DNA of 24,928 nt from Anaerolineales bacterium (GTDB lineage Bacteria; Chloroflexota; Anaerolineae; Anaerolineales; UBA4823). Shown one piece after another: positions 16,052-24,478 of the stretch. A program made the translations under genes and the position numbers. Under the pieces are notes generated by a model. That model did not search any database. It was not told where the DNA came from and saw only the letters and a program-made list of their open reading frames with translations. Each line of letters starts with the position of its first letter. Position 1 is the stretch's first letter. The DNA lies in contig JAFGBV010000029.1 in the NCBI GenBank assembly GCA_016932955.1, positions 1 through 24,928 on the forward strand. Direction: 5' to 3'.

Positions 16052-16870
16052 TCAGAGCCAAAACCAAACAATGAGATAATATCCCAACACAGCCGCCCAA
16101 AGCCAGGCGTCCACCCGGTCGAAGAACCCACCATGTCCAGGCAGTAAATTGCTGGAATCTTTTACACCTACCTGGCGTTTGATCATACTTTCCCCCAGAT
16201 CACCCAGGGTTGGCAAAACCCCCATCACAAAGCCTACCACTGCACCACGCAACACCGTGATGCCAGATTCAGGCCCAGCACCCCGCTGCCACAGTGCTCC
16301 GAAAAGCATCCCACCAAGCACGCCGCATACAACCCCTGCCAGGTAGCCCTCCCAGCTCTTCTTAGGGCTGAGACGGGGGCTTAATTTGTGCCGCCCAAAA
16401 CGAACGCCAATCATATAAGCAGCCGAATCAGCGCACCACACTGCCGGGAGTACCAGCAGCAACCACCATTTTCCATACGGCAGTTGGCGCAGAGAGATCA
16501 TATAGGCGCCAATCCACCCCAGATAAAGAATACCAGCCAAACTGATCGCAAAGTCTGTCCCTGCTTGGTCGCGACCGCCTTCATAGGCTACCAGATGATA
16601 CACCATCGCGACCAAGATCAATGCGCTGAGCATCCAGGGAGCGCTGTTGAAACCATCTAGATATCGCCCCAGGATTAATAACAGCGTTCCTGCCACCACT
16701 AACACCGTAGCCGGTTGGTATCCACCCATTCGAAACAGGCGGGAATATTCCCAAGCCGCCAGGCACAGCATCGCTGCAATGACGAAGGTATATGCCCAAC
16801 CGCCCAGCACAATTGCCCCCAAGCCAACCGGCAGGAGGATGCTAATGACCAACAGGCGTTGCGCCAGCAT
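16052..16870 (-). CDS. cdsA: Phosphatidate cytidylyltransferase
   Basis: The 272-residue polytopic membrane enzyme makes CDP-diacylglycerol from phosphatidate and CTP, the branch point of phospholipid synthesis. About seven or eight hydrophobic helices are visible. The family signature near the C-terminus is intact: SPKKSWEGYLAG, then IKRQVGVKDSSNLLPGHGGF followed by FDRVD. The start ATG 16870 has AGGAAG about 11 bases upstream. The gene lies nine bases after the uppS ORF in the conserved order frr-uppS-cdsA. Confidence 0.95.
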   Translation of the reverse strand: MLAQRLLVISILLPVGLGAIVLGGWAYTFVIAAMLCLAAWEYSRLFRMGGYQPATVLVVAGTLLLILGRYLDGFNSAPWMLSALILVAMVYHLVAYEGGRDQAGTDFAISLAGILYLGWIGAYMISLRQLPYGKWWLLLVLPAVWCADSAAYMIGVRFGRHKLSPRLSPKKSWEGYLAGVVCGVLGGMLFGALWQRGAGPESGITVLRGAVVGFVMGVLPTLGDLGESMIKRQVGVKDSSNLLPGHGGFFDRVDAWLWAAVLGYYLIVWFWL

Positions 16871-16876
16871 GATTAA

Positions 16877-17617
16877 TTATTCTTCCTGTCTAACTTGAGA
16901 AGTGGTGCGCCCGTAACGCCGCTCGCGATTGGCATATTCTTCCAGGGCGCGTAGCAATTCTTCCCGGTCAAAATCAGGCCAGTAGGTCGCCGGGAAATAC
17001 CACTCTGAATAGGCTCCCTGCCAGATCAGAAAATTGCTGCTGCGTAACTCGCCAGAAGTTCGAATGATCAGGTCAGGATCCGGAACCCCTGCTGTAAACA
17101 GGTAGCGGCTGACCATTTCATCGGTCACATCTTCAGCCTTCACGCCATCACGGATGATGGACTGAATGGCGCAAACGATCTCATCCCTTCCACCGTAGTT
17201 AAAGGCTACATTCAAGATCAGGCGCTCGTTATGGCGAGTGAACTCAACAGCCTGTAATACTTTCTTCCGAAAAGCCGGCTTAAGGCGATCCAGGCGCCCA
17301 ATATGTCGCAACTGAACCCCCTGATCTTTCAGCTCCTGGATCTCATTATCAATGACATTCTCAAATATCCTCAGCAGCCCTTGCACTTCCTCGCTTGGGC
17401 GCCCCCAATTTTCCGTAGAAAAAGCATAGATGGTGAGATATTTAATCCCAAACTCAATGCACGCCTCAATCACACGGCGTAAATTCTCTGTGCCAGCGCG
17501 GTGGCCTGCCATGCGCGGCAAGCCACGCGCCAGCGCCCAGCGCCCATTCCCATCCATGATGATCCCAATATGCGTAGGAATTTTCTCTGGCAAGCTCTTT
17601 TCCTGGCTGGGTTTCAT
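16877..17617 (-). CDS. uppS: Isoprenyl (undecaprenyl) diphosphate synthase
   Basis: The 246-residue cis-prenyltransferase condenses isopentenyl diphosphate units to make the polyprenyl carrier for cell-envelope polymers. The family motifs are present: HIGIIMDGNGRWA with catalytic Asp22, GHRAG (38-42), YAFSTENWGRP, NVAFNYGGRDE, and DPDLIIRTSGELRSSNFLIW near the C-terminus, followed by E.YF. The ATG overlaps the frr stop codon (ATGA), so translation is coupled; GGAGG directly abuts the ATG. Chain length of the product cannot be read from sequence. Confidence 0.95.
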   Translation of the reverse strand: MKPSQEKSLPEKIPTHIGIIMDGNGRWALARGLPRMAGHRAGTENLRRVIEACIEFGIKYLTIYAFSTENWGRPSEEVQGLLRIFENVIDNEIQELKDQGVQLRHIGRLDRLKPAFRKKVLQAVEFTRHNERLILNVAFNYGGRDEIVCAIQSIIRDGVKAEDVTDEMVSRYLFTAGVPDPDLIIRTSGELRSSNFLIWQGAYSEWYFPATYWPDFDREELLRALEEYANRERRYGRTTSQVRQEE

Positions 17618-18171
17618 ACCTCCATGATTTCCCTTTCCTTGCGTTCTGCCACGGCATTGACCTCTTCGATGAAGCGGTCGGTTATCTTCTGTAGTTCTGC
17701 TTCACCGCGCTTTAGATCATCTTCCGATATCATCTTCTCCTGCTCAAACTCACGCAGATCCTTGATGCTATCGCGGCGGATATTGCGCAAGGCAATACGC
17801 CCCTCCTCGGTCCGGTTATGTACAACCTTCACCAGATCTCGTCGGCGTTCCTCTGTCAGGGGGGGGAGATTGAGGCGGATCGATTTCCCATCGTTATTCG
17901 GGGTCAGGCCCAGGTCTGAGGTCAAGATCGCTCGTTCGATTGCCTTTAACGTTGAAGCATCAAAAGGCCGGATGAGCAGCATGCGTGATTCTGGGACACT
18001 GATAGTTGCAAGCTGCACCAGCGGCGTGGGCATACCGTAATACTCCACCGATAGTTTCTCAATCAAAGCAGGGCTGGCCCGTCCGGTGCGGATCCCAGCC
18101 AGATCCTCTTCCAAAGCCTGGATGGCGCTACGCATGCGCCCCTCAGCCTCCTGATAAGCCTCTTTTAACAT
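17614..18171 (-). CDS. frr: Ribosome recycling factor
   Basis: The 185-residue cytoplasmic factor splits post-termination ribosomes with EF-G. The family pattern is clear: RMRSAIQALEEDLAGIRTGR, ASPALIEKLSVEYYG.PTPL, then IRLNLPPLTEERRRDLVK and the C-terminal helix with EEVNAVAERKEREIMEV. Length is standard. ATG 18169-18171 has GGAGGA six bases upstream; the reading frame stays open further upstream, but that extension is not homologous. The stop overlaps the uppS start. The pyrH-frr order is conserved in bacteria. Confidence 0.96.
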   Translation of the reverse strand: MLKEAYQEAEGRMRSAIQALEEDLAGIRTGRASPALIEKLSVEYYGMPTPLVQLATISVPESRMLLIRPFDASTLKAIERAILTSDLGLTPNNDGKSIRLNLPPLTEERRRDLVKVVHNRTEEGRIALRNIRRDSIKDLREFEQEKMISEDDLKRGEAELQKITDRFIEEVNAVAERKEREIMEV

Positions 18172-18268
18172 AATACTTCCTCCAACAATGCCATCAATCA
18201 GGTAATCATTTCCGGTAACCCATAGGATACCCGAAAAGTGCGCGCTAGGAAAGGGGGAAATTAACAGG

Positions 18269-18297
18269 AAAAAGAATGGTGATGCAAAATGCACACC
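18269..18297 (-). terminator. Possible terminator after pyrH
   Basis: GGTGATGCA (18278-18286) and TGCACACC (18290-18297) form a hairpin with one bulged base and a three-base loop. On the minus strand it is followed by ATTCTTTTTCC. It lies 24 bases after the pyrH stop, inside the 150-base pyrH-frr gap, so frr may have its own promoter or be reached by read-through. Confidence 0.45.
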
Positions 18298-18321
18298 AGA
18301 AGTAGATTTTTCGCATGGCTC

Positions 18322-19053
<732 letters not shown>

Positions 19054-19061
19054 TTATAAAC

Positions 19062-19086
19062 AAAAGGCCAACCCGTAGGTTGGCCT
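19062..19086 (-). terminator. Hairpin between tsf and pyrH
   Basis: AGGCCAACC (19065-19073) and GGTTGGCCT (19078-19086) are a perfect 9-bp stem with a four-base loop. On the minus strand it is followed by TTTTGTTT. The structure fits an intrinsic terminator or attenuator placed just before the pyrH ribosome binding site, reducing expression beyond rpsB-tsf. Confidence 0.7.
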
Positions 19087-19094
19087 CTCATCGA

Positions 19095-19697
19095 TCAAGA
19101 CAGGCTTTCGCCAACTTCCCAGCGCACAAAGCGCCGGATGATCACATTTTCACCGATCGCAGCGATGTTCTGATGCAGCAAATTTTCAATCGTGATGCTC
19201 TCATCGCGGATGTAAGCCTGGCGCAGTAAACACACCTCATCGCGGAATTTTTCCAGGCGGCCTTCGATAATGCGCTCCAGCACATTGGCTGGCTTTCCCT
19301 CTTCAATTGCCCGCGCGCGGGCAATCTCACGCTCATGCTCAAGCACCGCTTCGGGAATATCCTCGCTGCGCAGGTAGTGCGGAGAGGCGGCAGCAATCTG
19401 CAATGCCAATTCGTGAGCAAAGGTTCGGAAAGCCTCCGAGCGCGCCACAAAATCGGTTTCGCAATTGACTTCCACCATCACACCCACACGACCATTCCCA
19501 TGCGAGTATAGCTCCAGCACACCTTCAGATGCTTCGCGGTCCGCACGCTTGGCCGCCTGGGCCAGGCCCTTCTCACGCAGGAAATCTACCGCCTTATCGA
19601 AATCGCCATTCGCCTGCTCCAGTGCCTTGCGGCAATCCAAAACACCGGCGCCGGTTGCTTCACGTAATTCTTTGATTTGTTCAGTTGTGATTGCCAT
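19095..19697 (-). CDS. tsf: Elongation factor Ts
   Basis: A 200-residue guanine-nucleotide exchange factor for EF-Tu. The N-terminal UBA-like segment ends in LREATGAGVLDCRKAL, and the hallmark EVNCETDFVAR (TDFV) is present, followed by a single short core and ENLLHQNIAAIGENVIIRRF. The length matches the short EF-Ts type (as in Thermus and Chloroflexota) rather than the roughly 280-residue proteobacterial type. A GAGGTC lies about eight bases before the ATG. The gap to rpsB is 19 bases, so the two are co-transcribed. Confidence 0.96.
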   Translation of the reverse strand: MAITTEQIKELREATGAGVLDCRKALEQANGDFDKAVDFLREKGLAQAAKRADREASEGVLELYSHGNGRVGVMVEVNCETDFVARSEAFRTFAHELALQIAAASPHYLRSEDIPEAVLEHEREIARARAIEEGKPANVLERIIEGRLEKFRDEVCLLRQAYIRDESITIENLLHQNIAAIGENVIIRRFVRWEVGESLS

Positions 19698-19716
19698 TTA
19701 CAGGACCTCTTGGGAT

Positions 19717-20673
19717 CTAATTTTCTTCGTCCGTTGTTTCTTCAATCGCGTCTCCTTCAGCCTCGTCGGCGAGTTCTTCGGGCTCGGCCTCTTCCAAATT
19801 GATCTCAGAGTCCTCTACCGCTTCCTCGACATCCATTTTCACTTCTTCTTCCACCGTTTCTTCAGTCATCCGAGGCGCAAGCTTTGCCAGCGTTGCTGCG
19901 CCAAGCAGATCCTCGTCGGAAAGCTCTTGCTCCTCCAGCGCCACCGCGGCAACGGTTTGCGCAGCTTCTTCTTCCACGATATCTTCCTTGCGCAATCCCA
20001 ACCCTTCAAAAGCAGCGTCAGCAATCTTTCCTACCACCAGCTTGATCGCGCGGATGGCATCATCATTGGATGGGATGACGTAATCGATGTCGCGCGGATC
20101 ACAGTTCGTATCTACCATCGCCACCACCGGAATATTGAGCAGATTGGCCTCATGGATTGCTGTCGTTTCGCGCGACACATCTACCACAAATACCATATCC
20201 GGAACCCGAACCATCTTGCGCACACCAGTCAGCAGACCTTCCAGGCGCTCGATCTCGCGGCTCAGGATCAGGGCTTCCTTCTTCGTAATCCGACCAAAAT
20301 CGCCCGTGTCGCGCATGCGCTCCAAACGATCCAGTTCGTTGATGCGCTGCCGGATAGTACGCCAGTTTGTCAACATGCCGCCCAGCCAGCGGGCAGTGAC
20401 GTAAGGCATGGAACAGCGGGTAGCCTCTAGCTGCACAGTCTCCTGCGCCTGGCGCTTGGTGCCCACGAACAACACCGTACCGCCTTCCGCAACGGTATCG
20501 CGCACTGCATTAAAAGCCTGGTCTAGCGCTTTGGAAGTTTTCTGCAAATCGATGATGTGGATCCCATTGCGCTCTGTAAAAATAAAAGGCTTCATGGCTG
20601 GGTTCCACTTATGAGTGCGATGACCGAAGTGGACGCCGGATTCCAATAAAGCCTTCATAGGTACGACTGCCAT
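19717..20673 (-). CDS. rpsB: Ribosomal protein S2 with acidic C-terminal extension
   Basis: A 318-residue small-subunit ribosomal protein. Residues 1-228 are a normal S2: [80 protein letters not shown] and [11 protein letters not shown]. Residues 229-318 are an added tail, very rich in Glu and Asp, probably disordered and facing solvent; E. coli S2 has 241 residues. The ATG at 20671-20673 is set by AGGAGA eight bases upstream; the longer in-frame ORF to 20847 crosses the promoter and is rejected. It heads the cluster with tsf. Confidence 0.96.
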   Translation of the reverse strand: MAVVPMKALLESGVHFGHRTHKWNPAMKPFIFTERNGIHIIDLQKTSKALDQAFNAVRDTVAEGGTVLFVGTKRQAQETVQLEATRCSMPYVTARWLGGMLTNWRTIRQRINELDRLERMRDTGDFGRITKKEALILSREIERLEGLLTGVRKMVRVPDMVFVVDVSRETTAIHEANLLNIPVVAMVDTNCDPRDIDYVIPSNDDAIRAIKLVVGKIADAAFEGLGLRKEDIVEEEAAQTVAAVALEEQELSDEDLLGAATLAKLAPRMTEETVEEEVKMDVEEAVEDSEINLEEAEPEELADEAEGDAIEETTDEEN

Positions 20674-20812
20674 ATTCAATTCTCCTTTGCGTTTTTCCTC
20701 CGCTCCCCTCACTCCTGCCAGGCGCCGCGCTCGATCAGGCTGGTAAGTTTTCTCGCGCGGCACGCCCCGGCAAGTCAGGAAGCGTGTGTGATAGGTGCCT
20801 TTTCTGGCACGG
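20674..20812 (-). promoter_or_regulatory. Structured rpsB leader
   Basis: The predicted transcript start (about 20812) is followed at once by a hairpin, GTGCC-AGAAAA-GGCAC (20795-20810), then a possible second stem, CACGC with GCGTG (20761-20765 and 20782-20786). Leaders of ribosomal protein operons are often targets of autoregulation by the first gene product. No known S2-leader consensus was recognised, so the role is a hypothesis. Confidence 0.4.
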
Positions 20813-20818
20813 TCGCTG

Positions 20819-20847
20819 AGTATACCACAGGTGAAGGTAAGCCGCAA
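20819..20847 (-). promoter_or_regulatory. rpsB operon promoter
   Basis: TTGCGG (20842-20847) and TATACT (20819-20824) are spaced by exactly 17 bases on the minus strand. This gives a good vegetative promoter match about 145 bases upstream of the rpsB start. The -35 lies two bases from a large inverted repeat. Confidence 0.7.
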
Positions 20848-20849
20848 GA

Positions 20850-20940
20850 ATGAAGTTTGACCGGGTGCATGAAAAGGTTGTTATCCCACAACTTTTAAGT
20901 GCTCCCCTTGCCCCCCCCGCACCCGAGAGTCAAACTTCAT
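20850..20940. repeat. 91-bp nested inverted repeat
   Basis: The left arm 20850-20868 is 19 bases and pairs fully with the right arm 20919-20940, which differs only by a three-base AGA bulge at 20926-20928. Inside is a second hairpin (AAAAGGTTGT at 20872-20881 with ACAACTTTT at 20888-20896, one bulged G), followed by a C-rich run. The element fills the space between the cytochrome gene stop (20972) and the rpsB promoter. It could be the terminator of the cytochrome operon, a regulatory site for rpsB, or a small MITE-like insertion; no target-site duplication is evident. Confidence 0.75.
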
Positions 20941-20971
20941 AAGCCTTACAGCATACCGCGCGCAATAAAGA

Positions 20972-22168
20972 TCATGGATACGGCGTCGGCTCCGCAACCG
21001 TCTCTGGCGCCGCCCCCGTCCCGCTCACCGCCGCCGCATCTTCCGCCGTCTCCGGCATCCCGCCCATGATCCAGCGCACAAAGATATCCAATAACTCCGG
21101 CTTCAGCGCCTTCGTCGGCGGCATCGGACCCCCAGCCTCGATCTCCTGCCGATTCAGCATCAGAATCGTATTGCTGTTCATATCGCCCGCCACCAGGTTC
21201 GGCGCATGGTCCCCCGTATTAATGATTTCGTCATACGTCGACATAAAATAATTGTTGTTATTTTTCCCTTCGCGATGACAGGACACACAGTAGCGCTTAA
21301 CGATCGGCTGGATATGCACCTCGTAAGATGGCACCTCATCCGGCCCCAAGGCCGGCATGGCTGCCGCCTGCGTCACCTCCGCCGGGATCTCGGCGCGGTC
21401 GTCCCAGGTGTAGCGCATAAAGGCTACAATGGCTTCTATCTCACCCGGTCCCAATTCACCGCCAAAGGAGCGCCCAAAGGGCGTCATCGCCGGTTCCGAT
21501 TCCGGCTGCCCATAGTCGATAATGTTGTATAGCGTGTCATCCGTGAAAGTGTACATCAGGTCGCGCGTATTGATGGCCTCCAGCACCACCCCTTCAAACC
21601 CCTCCACACCCTTCACCTCGCCACCCTCCCCTTCCGCGCCGTGGCACTCCACACATTGAATGCCATAATGCTCCTCGCCCAGCAGAATCTGCTCGCTCAG
21701 CGTTGAAGCGAGTGCAGCGGATTCTGCCTGCGGCGGGGTAGTCGCCACAGCCCGGATCGTCAGCCCGATCATCGCCACCACGATCACACCCATGATCGTG
21801 ATCCCCAATCGCCGTTTGCTCCAATGGCGGTTTGGATTACGGTCGTAAAATGGCAGCAGCAGCAAAGCCAGCACCGCAATCCCCGGAATCACCGCCGTCC
21901 CCACCCATTCCAGCACCCCGGGAAAGAACTTCAACATCTCAAACAGAAATAGAAAGTACCATTCCGGGCGCGGTACGTATGAGGAATCGCCGGGATCGGC
22001 TTTCGGCTCCTGGGCCACCCCCACAAAAGTAGCCAGCATCACCAGCAGCAGGAAGAGCGCAAACGTGATCAGCAGGTCTTTGTAAATGATATCCGGCCAG
22101 AACTTAACCCCCTCTTGCTTGGCCTTGCTGTATTTGTCTTTGTACTGCTTCTTTTGTTCTTCGTTCAT
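20972..22168 (-). CDS. Cytochrome b subunit IV fused to two cytochrome c domains
   Basis: A 398-residue membrane protein of a b6/bc-type quinol oxidoreductase. Residues 1-140 correspond to the cytochrome b C-terminal half (subunit IV): three membrane helices (about 31-51, 88-107, 122-142) and the quinol-site PEWY motif at 68-71. Two cytochrome c domains follow. The first has CVECH (172-176) with probable ligand Met228. The second has CVSCH (294-298) with probable ligand Met349. A Pro/Ala-rich tail ends the protein. It would replace cytochrome f or c1 and pass electrons from the Rieske protein to a soluble acceptor or oxidase. Fusions of subunit IV with one cytochrome c are known in Firmicutes; here there are two haem sites. 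AAAGGAG lies eight bases before the ATG. It is the last of a three-gene operon. Confidence 0.92.
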   Translation of the reverse strand: MNEEQKKQYKDKYSKAKQEGVKFWPDIIYKDLLITFALFLLLVMLATFVGVAQEPKADPGDSSYVPRPEWYFLFLFEMLKFFPGVLEWVGTAVIPGIAVLALLLLPFYDRNPNRHWSKRRLGITIMGVIVVAMIGLTIRAVATTPPQAESAALASTLSEQILLGEEHYGIQCVECHGAEGEGGEVKGVEGFEGVVLEAINTRDLMYTFTDDTLYNIIDYGQPESEPAMTPFGRSFGGELGPGEIEAIVAFMRYTWDDRAEIPAEVTQAAAMPALGPDEVPSYEVHIQPIVKRYCVSCHREGKNNNNYFMSTYDEIINTGDHAPNLVAGDMNSNTILMLNRQEIEAGGPMPPTKALKPELLDIFVRWIMGGMPETAEDAAAVSGTGAAPETVAEPTPYP

Positions 22169-22183
22169 CGCCGCGCTCCTTTG

Positions 22184-22843
22184 TCAATCTTCTTTGCTGG
22201 GAACCGCAGAAATGCCGATGCGGATGACCATGTACAGGTGCACACCGATCATCGCCGCAATTACCGCCGGCAGCCACCAGATGTGCACCGAAAAGAACCG
22301 CGCCAGCGTCACCGCACTCAGATCGCTGCCGCCGCGCAGCACCTCGTTAATGAACGGCCCAATCACCGGCACCGTCCCAGCAATGGATGTGCCCACCGTC
22401 GTTGCCCAATATGCCTTCTGGTTCCAGGGCAAAAGATAACCTGTGAAACCCATCCCCAAAGTGCACAGCAGTAAAACAACCCCCGTAACCCACGTGAACT
22501 CGCGTGGGTATTTATACGCCCCAAAGAAGAACGTCCGCAGCATGTGCATGAACACCGTCACCACCATCAGGCTCGCCCCCCAATGATGGATGCCTCGGAT
22601 CAGCCAGCCGAACGTCACCCCATTCATAATATATTGAATACTGTCGTATGCATGGTCTGGAGAGGGCACATAATACACCGTCAGCATCATCCCAGTAACC
22701 CCCTGGATCAAAAACAAGAACAGACTCGCACTGCCCAGCGTGAACCACCAGTTCACCTTAGGCACTTTGCGATCCAGAACCGTGCTATAGATCGTGCTCA
22801 ACCCCAGCCGTTCATCTAACCAGGTAAGTGTTTTCTGGAACAT
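22184..22843 (-). CDS. petB: Cytochrome b, N-terminal (b6-type) subunit
   Basis: The 219-residue protein has four transmembrane helices carrying two b haems of the quinol oxidoreductase. Haem ligands are His86 and His100 on helix B, and His187 and His202 on helix D. The 15-residue spacing on helix D is the b6 pattern, not the 14 of mitochondrial-type cytochrome b. The numbering coincides with cytochrome b6. Position 35, the cysteine that holds the extra c-type haem in b6f, is Thr here (WWFTLGS), so that haem is probably absent or not covalently bound. AGGA lies six bases before the ATG. The gene starts two bases after the Rieske stop. The symbol is by analogy; qcrB would also fit. Confidence 0.93.
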   Translation of the reverse strand: MFQKTLTWLDERLGLSTIYSTVLDRKVPKVNWWFTLGSASLFLFLIQGVTGMMLTVYYVPSPDHAYDSIQYIMNGVTFGWLIRGIHHWGASLMVVTVFMHMLRTFFFGAYKYPREFTWVTGVVLLLCTLGMGFTGYLLPWNQKAYWATTVGTSIAGTVPVIGPFINEVLRGGSDLSAVTLARFFSVHIWWLPAVIAAMIGVHLYMVIRIGISAVPSKED

Positions 22844-22845
22844 GG

Positions 22846-23331
22846 TTATCCTTCCACAAAGCGAATGAAGAGATTGCCATCCTCGATTTTTGTCTCGTAA
22901 GCATCCAACGGCCGCGGCGGAGGCCCGCTTAGAACTGTCCCATCTTTGCTAAAAGTGGCATCATGGCACGGGCAGAAGTACACCTGGCGGTCTTCCTTCC
23001 ACGTCACCCGGCAGCTCAGGTGCGTGCAGGTATTGGAAAGCACAGTCACCTCGTCCCCGCTCCCGCGGATTACATACGCCCCGTAGCTGTTCACCGTCTT
23101 CTCCCAGCCATTCACCTTGCTGCGCGTGAAACTGAAAGCAGTGGGCGTATCGATGGGGTAACTTTCCAACGGGCCCAGCGGCACCCACGCATCCGACTTC
23201 TGGCCGCGCAGGGCTGGCGAAAGCAGGTACCCGATCGCCGGTAAACCGACGATCGCACCCATCACCGAGCCCAGAAAAGCTGTCACAACGGTGACAAAGT
23301 CGCGGCGGCTCATGTGTTGATAACCCGGCAT
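22846..23331 (-). CDS. petC: Rieske iron-sulfur protein
   Basis: The 161-residue protein carries a [2Fe-2S] cluster that accepts the first electron from quinol in the b6/bc-type complex. A twin-arginine segment (SRRDFVTVVTAFLGSVMGAI, 8-27) acts as Tat signal and membrane anchor. Cluster box I is CTHLSC (102-107) and box II CPCH (120-123), giving ligands C102, H104, C120 and H123 and the disulfide C107-C122. The residue after CPCH is Asp instead of the usual Gly. The proline-rich GPPPRPL loop is intact. AGGAGG five bases upstream supports ATG 23331. First gene of the operon; the symbol could equally be qcrA. Confidence 0.94.
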   Translation of the reverse strand: MPGYQHMSRRDFVTVVTAFLGSVMGAIVGLPAIGYLLSPALRGQKSDAWVPLGPLESYPIDTPTAFSFTRSKVNGWEKTVNSYGAYVIRGSGDEVTVLSNTCTHLSCRVTWKEDRQVYFCPCHDATFSKDGTVLSGPPPRPLDAYETKIEDGNLFIRFVEG

Positions 23332-23619
23332 GTGAACCTCCTGTAAAAGTAATTGTTTTTGGGGCCAGCCCCAACCCCCCCCCAGATCCCGAAATTAACG
23401 CATGATACTATTGTAGATCAGATATTTACAGGATGATAAGGATGAGTGGAACGAATAATCTATGAGTATTGTCACTTTTCTTTCCTGAAACACGAGTGTG
23501 ATAATTGAGTTAGTCCACTTTCCCAAGATCGCCACCTTCCCCTCAACGACAAAGCCCGCCTAAGTCTTCTGTCCTTCAGGGTGGCTGGCGGTCGCCAATC
23601 CCATGCTAAGGAGGAACTC
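23332..23619. other. Divergent regulatory region, Rieske operon and sdh
   Basis: The 288 bases contain no gene. Near the Rieske side is a small G/C-skewed hairpin (TTGGGG 23359-23364, CCCCAA 23369-23374) followed by a run of nine C. On the minus strand ATTGTA/ATGATA elements at 23402-23415 give candidate -10 boxes (TACAAT, TATCAT) for the Rieske operon. On the plus strand TGTGATAAT at 23497-23505 resembles an extended -10 for sdh. No convincing -35 was found for either. Confidence 0.55.
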
Positions 23620-24009
23620 ATGGCCTTTGGAAGATTGATCGGTTTGCAAGGGCTGCGCTATAAAGGAGGAGGCCCCATGCTAGCTTTCCTTCTCCATCGC
23701 CTGACCGCATTAGGCATCATCCTGTTCGTCGGTTTGCATGTCCTCGCATCCTTTTCCATGCAGCAGTTAGTGTGGGGAGATTTCGGCATCTTCATCAACA
23801 CCATCTACGAGTCTCCCTGGTTCCAGATCTTCGTCATCTTCTGCGTCCTGTACCATGCCCTCAACGGCCTGCGCATCGTCATCATGGATTTCTGGCCCAG
23901 CCTGCTCAAATATCAGCGCGAAGCATTGTGGCTCCAGTGGATGATCTTCGTCCCCGTGTATGCCCTCACCGTGTTCATCGTCATCCGCCTTGCCCTCGCA
24001 GGCGGCTGA
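23620..24009 (+). CDS. sdhC: Succinate dehydrogenase cytochrome b subunit
   Basis: The 129-residue membrane anchor has three hydrophobic helices (about 24-45, 67-89, 105-126). LLHRLTALGIILFVGLH contains the conserved HR (His26) of SdhC proteins. YHALNGLR (His79) is the usual haem-ligand and family motif. Together with SdhD it anchors the flavoprotein and iron-sulfur subunits and reduces quinone. AAGGAGG at 23608-23614 fixes the start at 23620 rather than the upstream ATG at 23581. First gene of the sdh operon, 21 bases before sdhD. Confidence 0.9.
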   Translation: MAFGRLIGLQGLRYKGGGPMLAFLLHRLTALGIILFVGLHVLASFSMQQLVWGDFGIFINTIYESPWFQIFVIFCVLYHALNGLRIVIMDFWPSLLKYQREALWLQWMIFVPVYALTVFIVIRLALAGG

Positions 24010-24030
24010 TCAGCATAAGGAGATGAGATT

Positions 24031-24453
24031 ATGACCTCCCGAGTAGTTCCCCAGCGCGGCTTCAACCTGGACTATATCATGTTCATCTTCACCCGCATCT
24101 CTGGCCTATCCATCATCCTCCTCGCCCTCATCGGCCTGGTCAGCGCATTCGTCATGGGCGCCCGTACCCAAATGGACCTCGGCACCCTCCTGCGCTGGAC
24201 CTTCCTCCCCAACCCCAACCATGTCGTCAACAGCGATATCCCCGATGTCACCCTCGGTTGGGCCAATGCCTATTGGAACACCATGCAGTTTATGATTGTC
24301 TTCTTTGCCTTCACCCATGCCGCCAACGGCCTGCGCATGATCCTAGAAGATTACATCAACCGCGGAATTGGGCAGCTTCTCGTGCGTGCCCTCTTCTTCC
24401 TGCTCTGGCTGTTCATGCTCATCCTGGCCGTTTTTGTCATTCTATCCTCATAG
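24031..24453 (+). CDS. sdhD: Succinate dehydrogenase membrane anchor subunit
   Basis: The 140-residue protein has three membrane helices (about 20-42, 83-104, 116-138). [15 protein letters not shown] (His96) matches the conserved helix of SdhD/SdhC anchors, parallel to YHALNGLR in the preceding gene, so both contribute to quinone and haem binding. AAGGAG lies upstream of the ATG at an acceptable distance. It is 25 bases before sdhA. Assignment as SdhD rather than a second SdhC is by gene order. Confidence 0.85.
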   Translation: MTSRVVPQRGFNLDYIMFIFTRISGLSIILLALIGLVSAFVMGARTQMDLGTLLRWTFLPNPNHVVNSDIPDVTLGWANAYWNTMQFMIVFFAFTHAANGLRMILEDYINRGIGQLLVRALFFLLWLFMLILAVFVILSS

Positions 24454-24478
24454 CGCCCGGAGATTCAAAGGAGAGACT

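Noticed and set aside
20674..20847. N-terminal extension of rpsB from ATG 20847
   Set aside because: It would place the coding start inside the -35 box and across the promoter; the 58 extra residues do not resemble S2.
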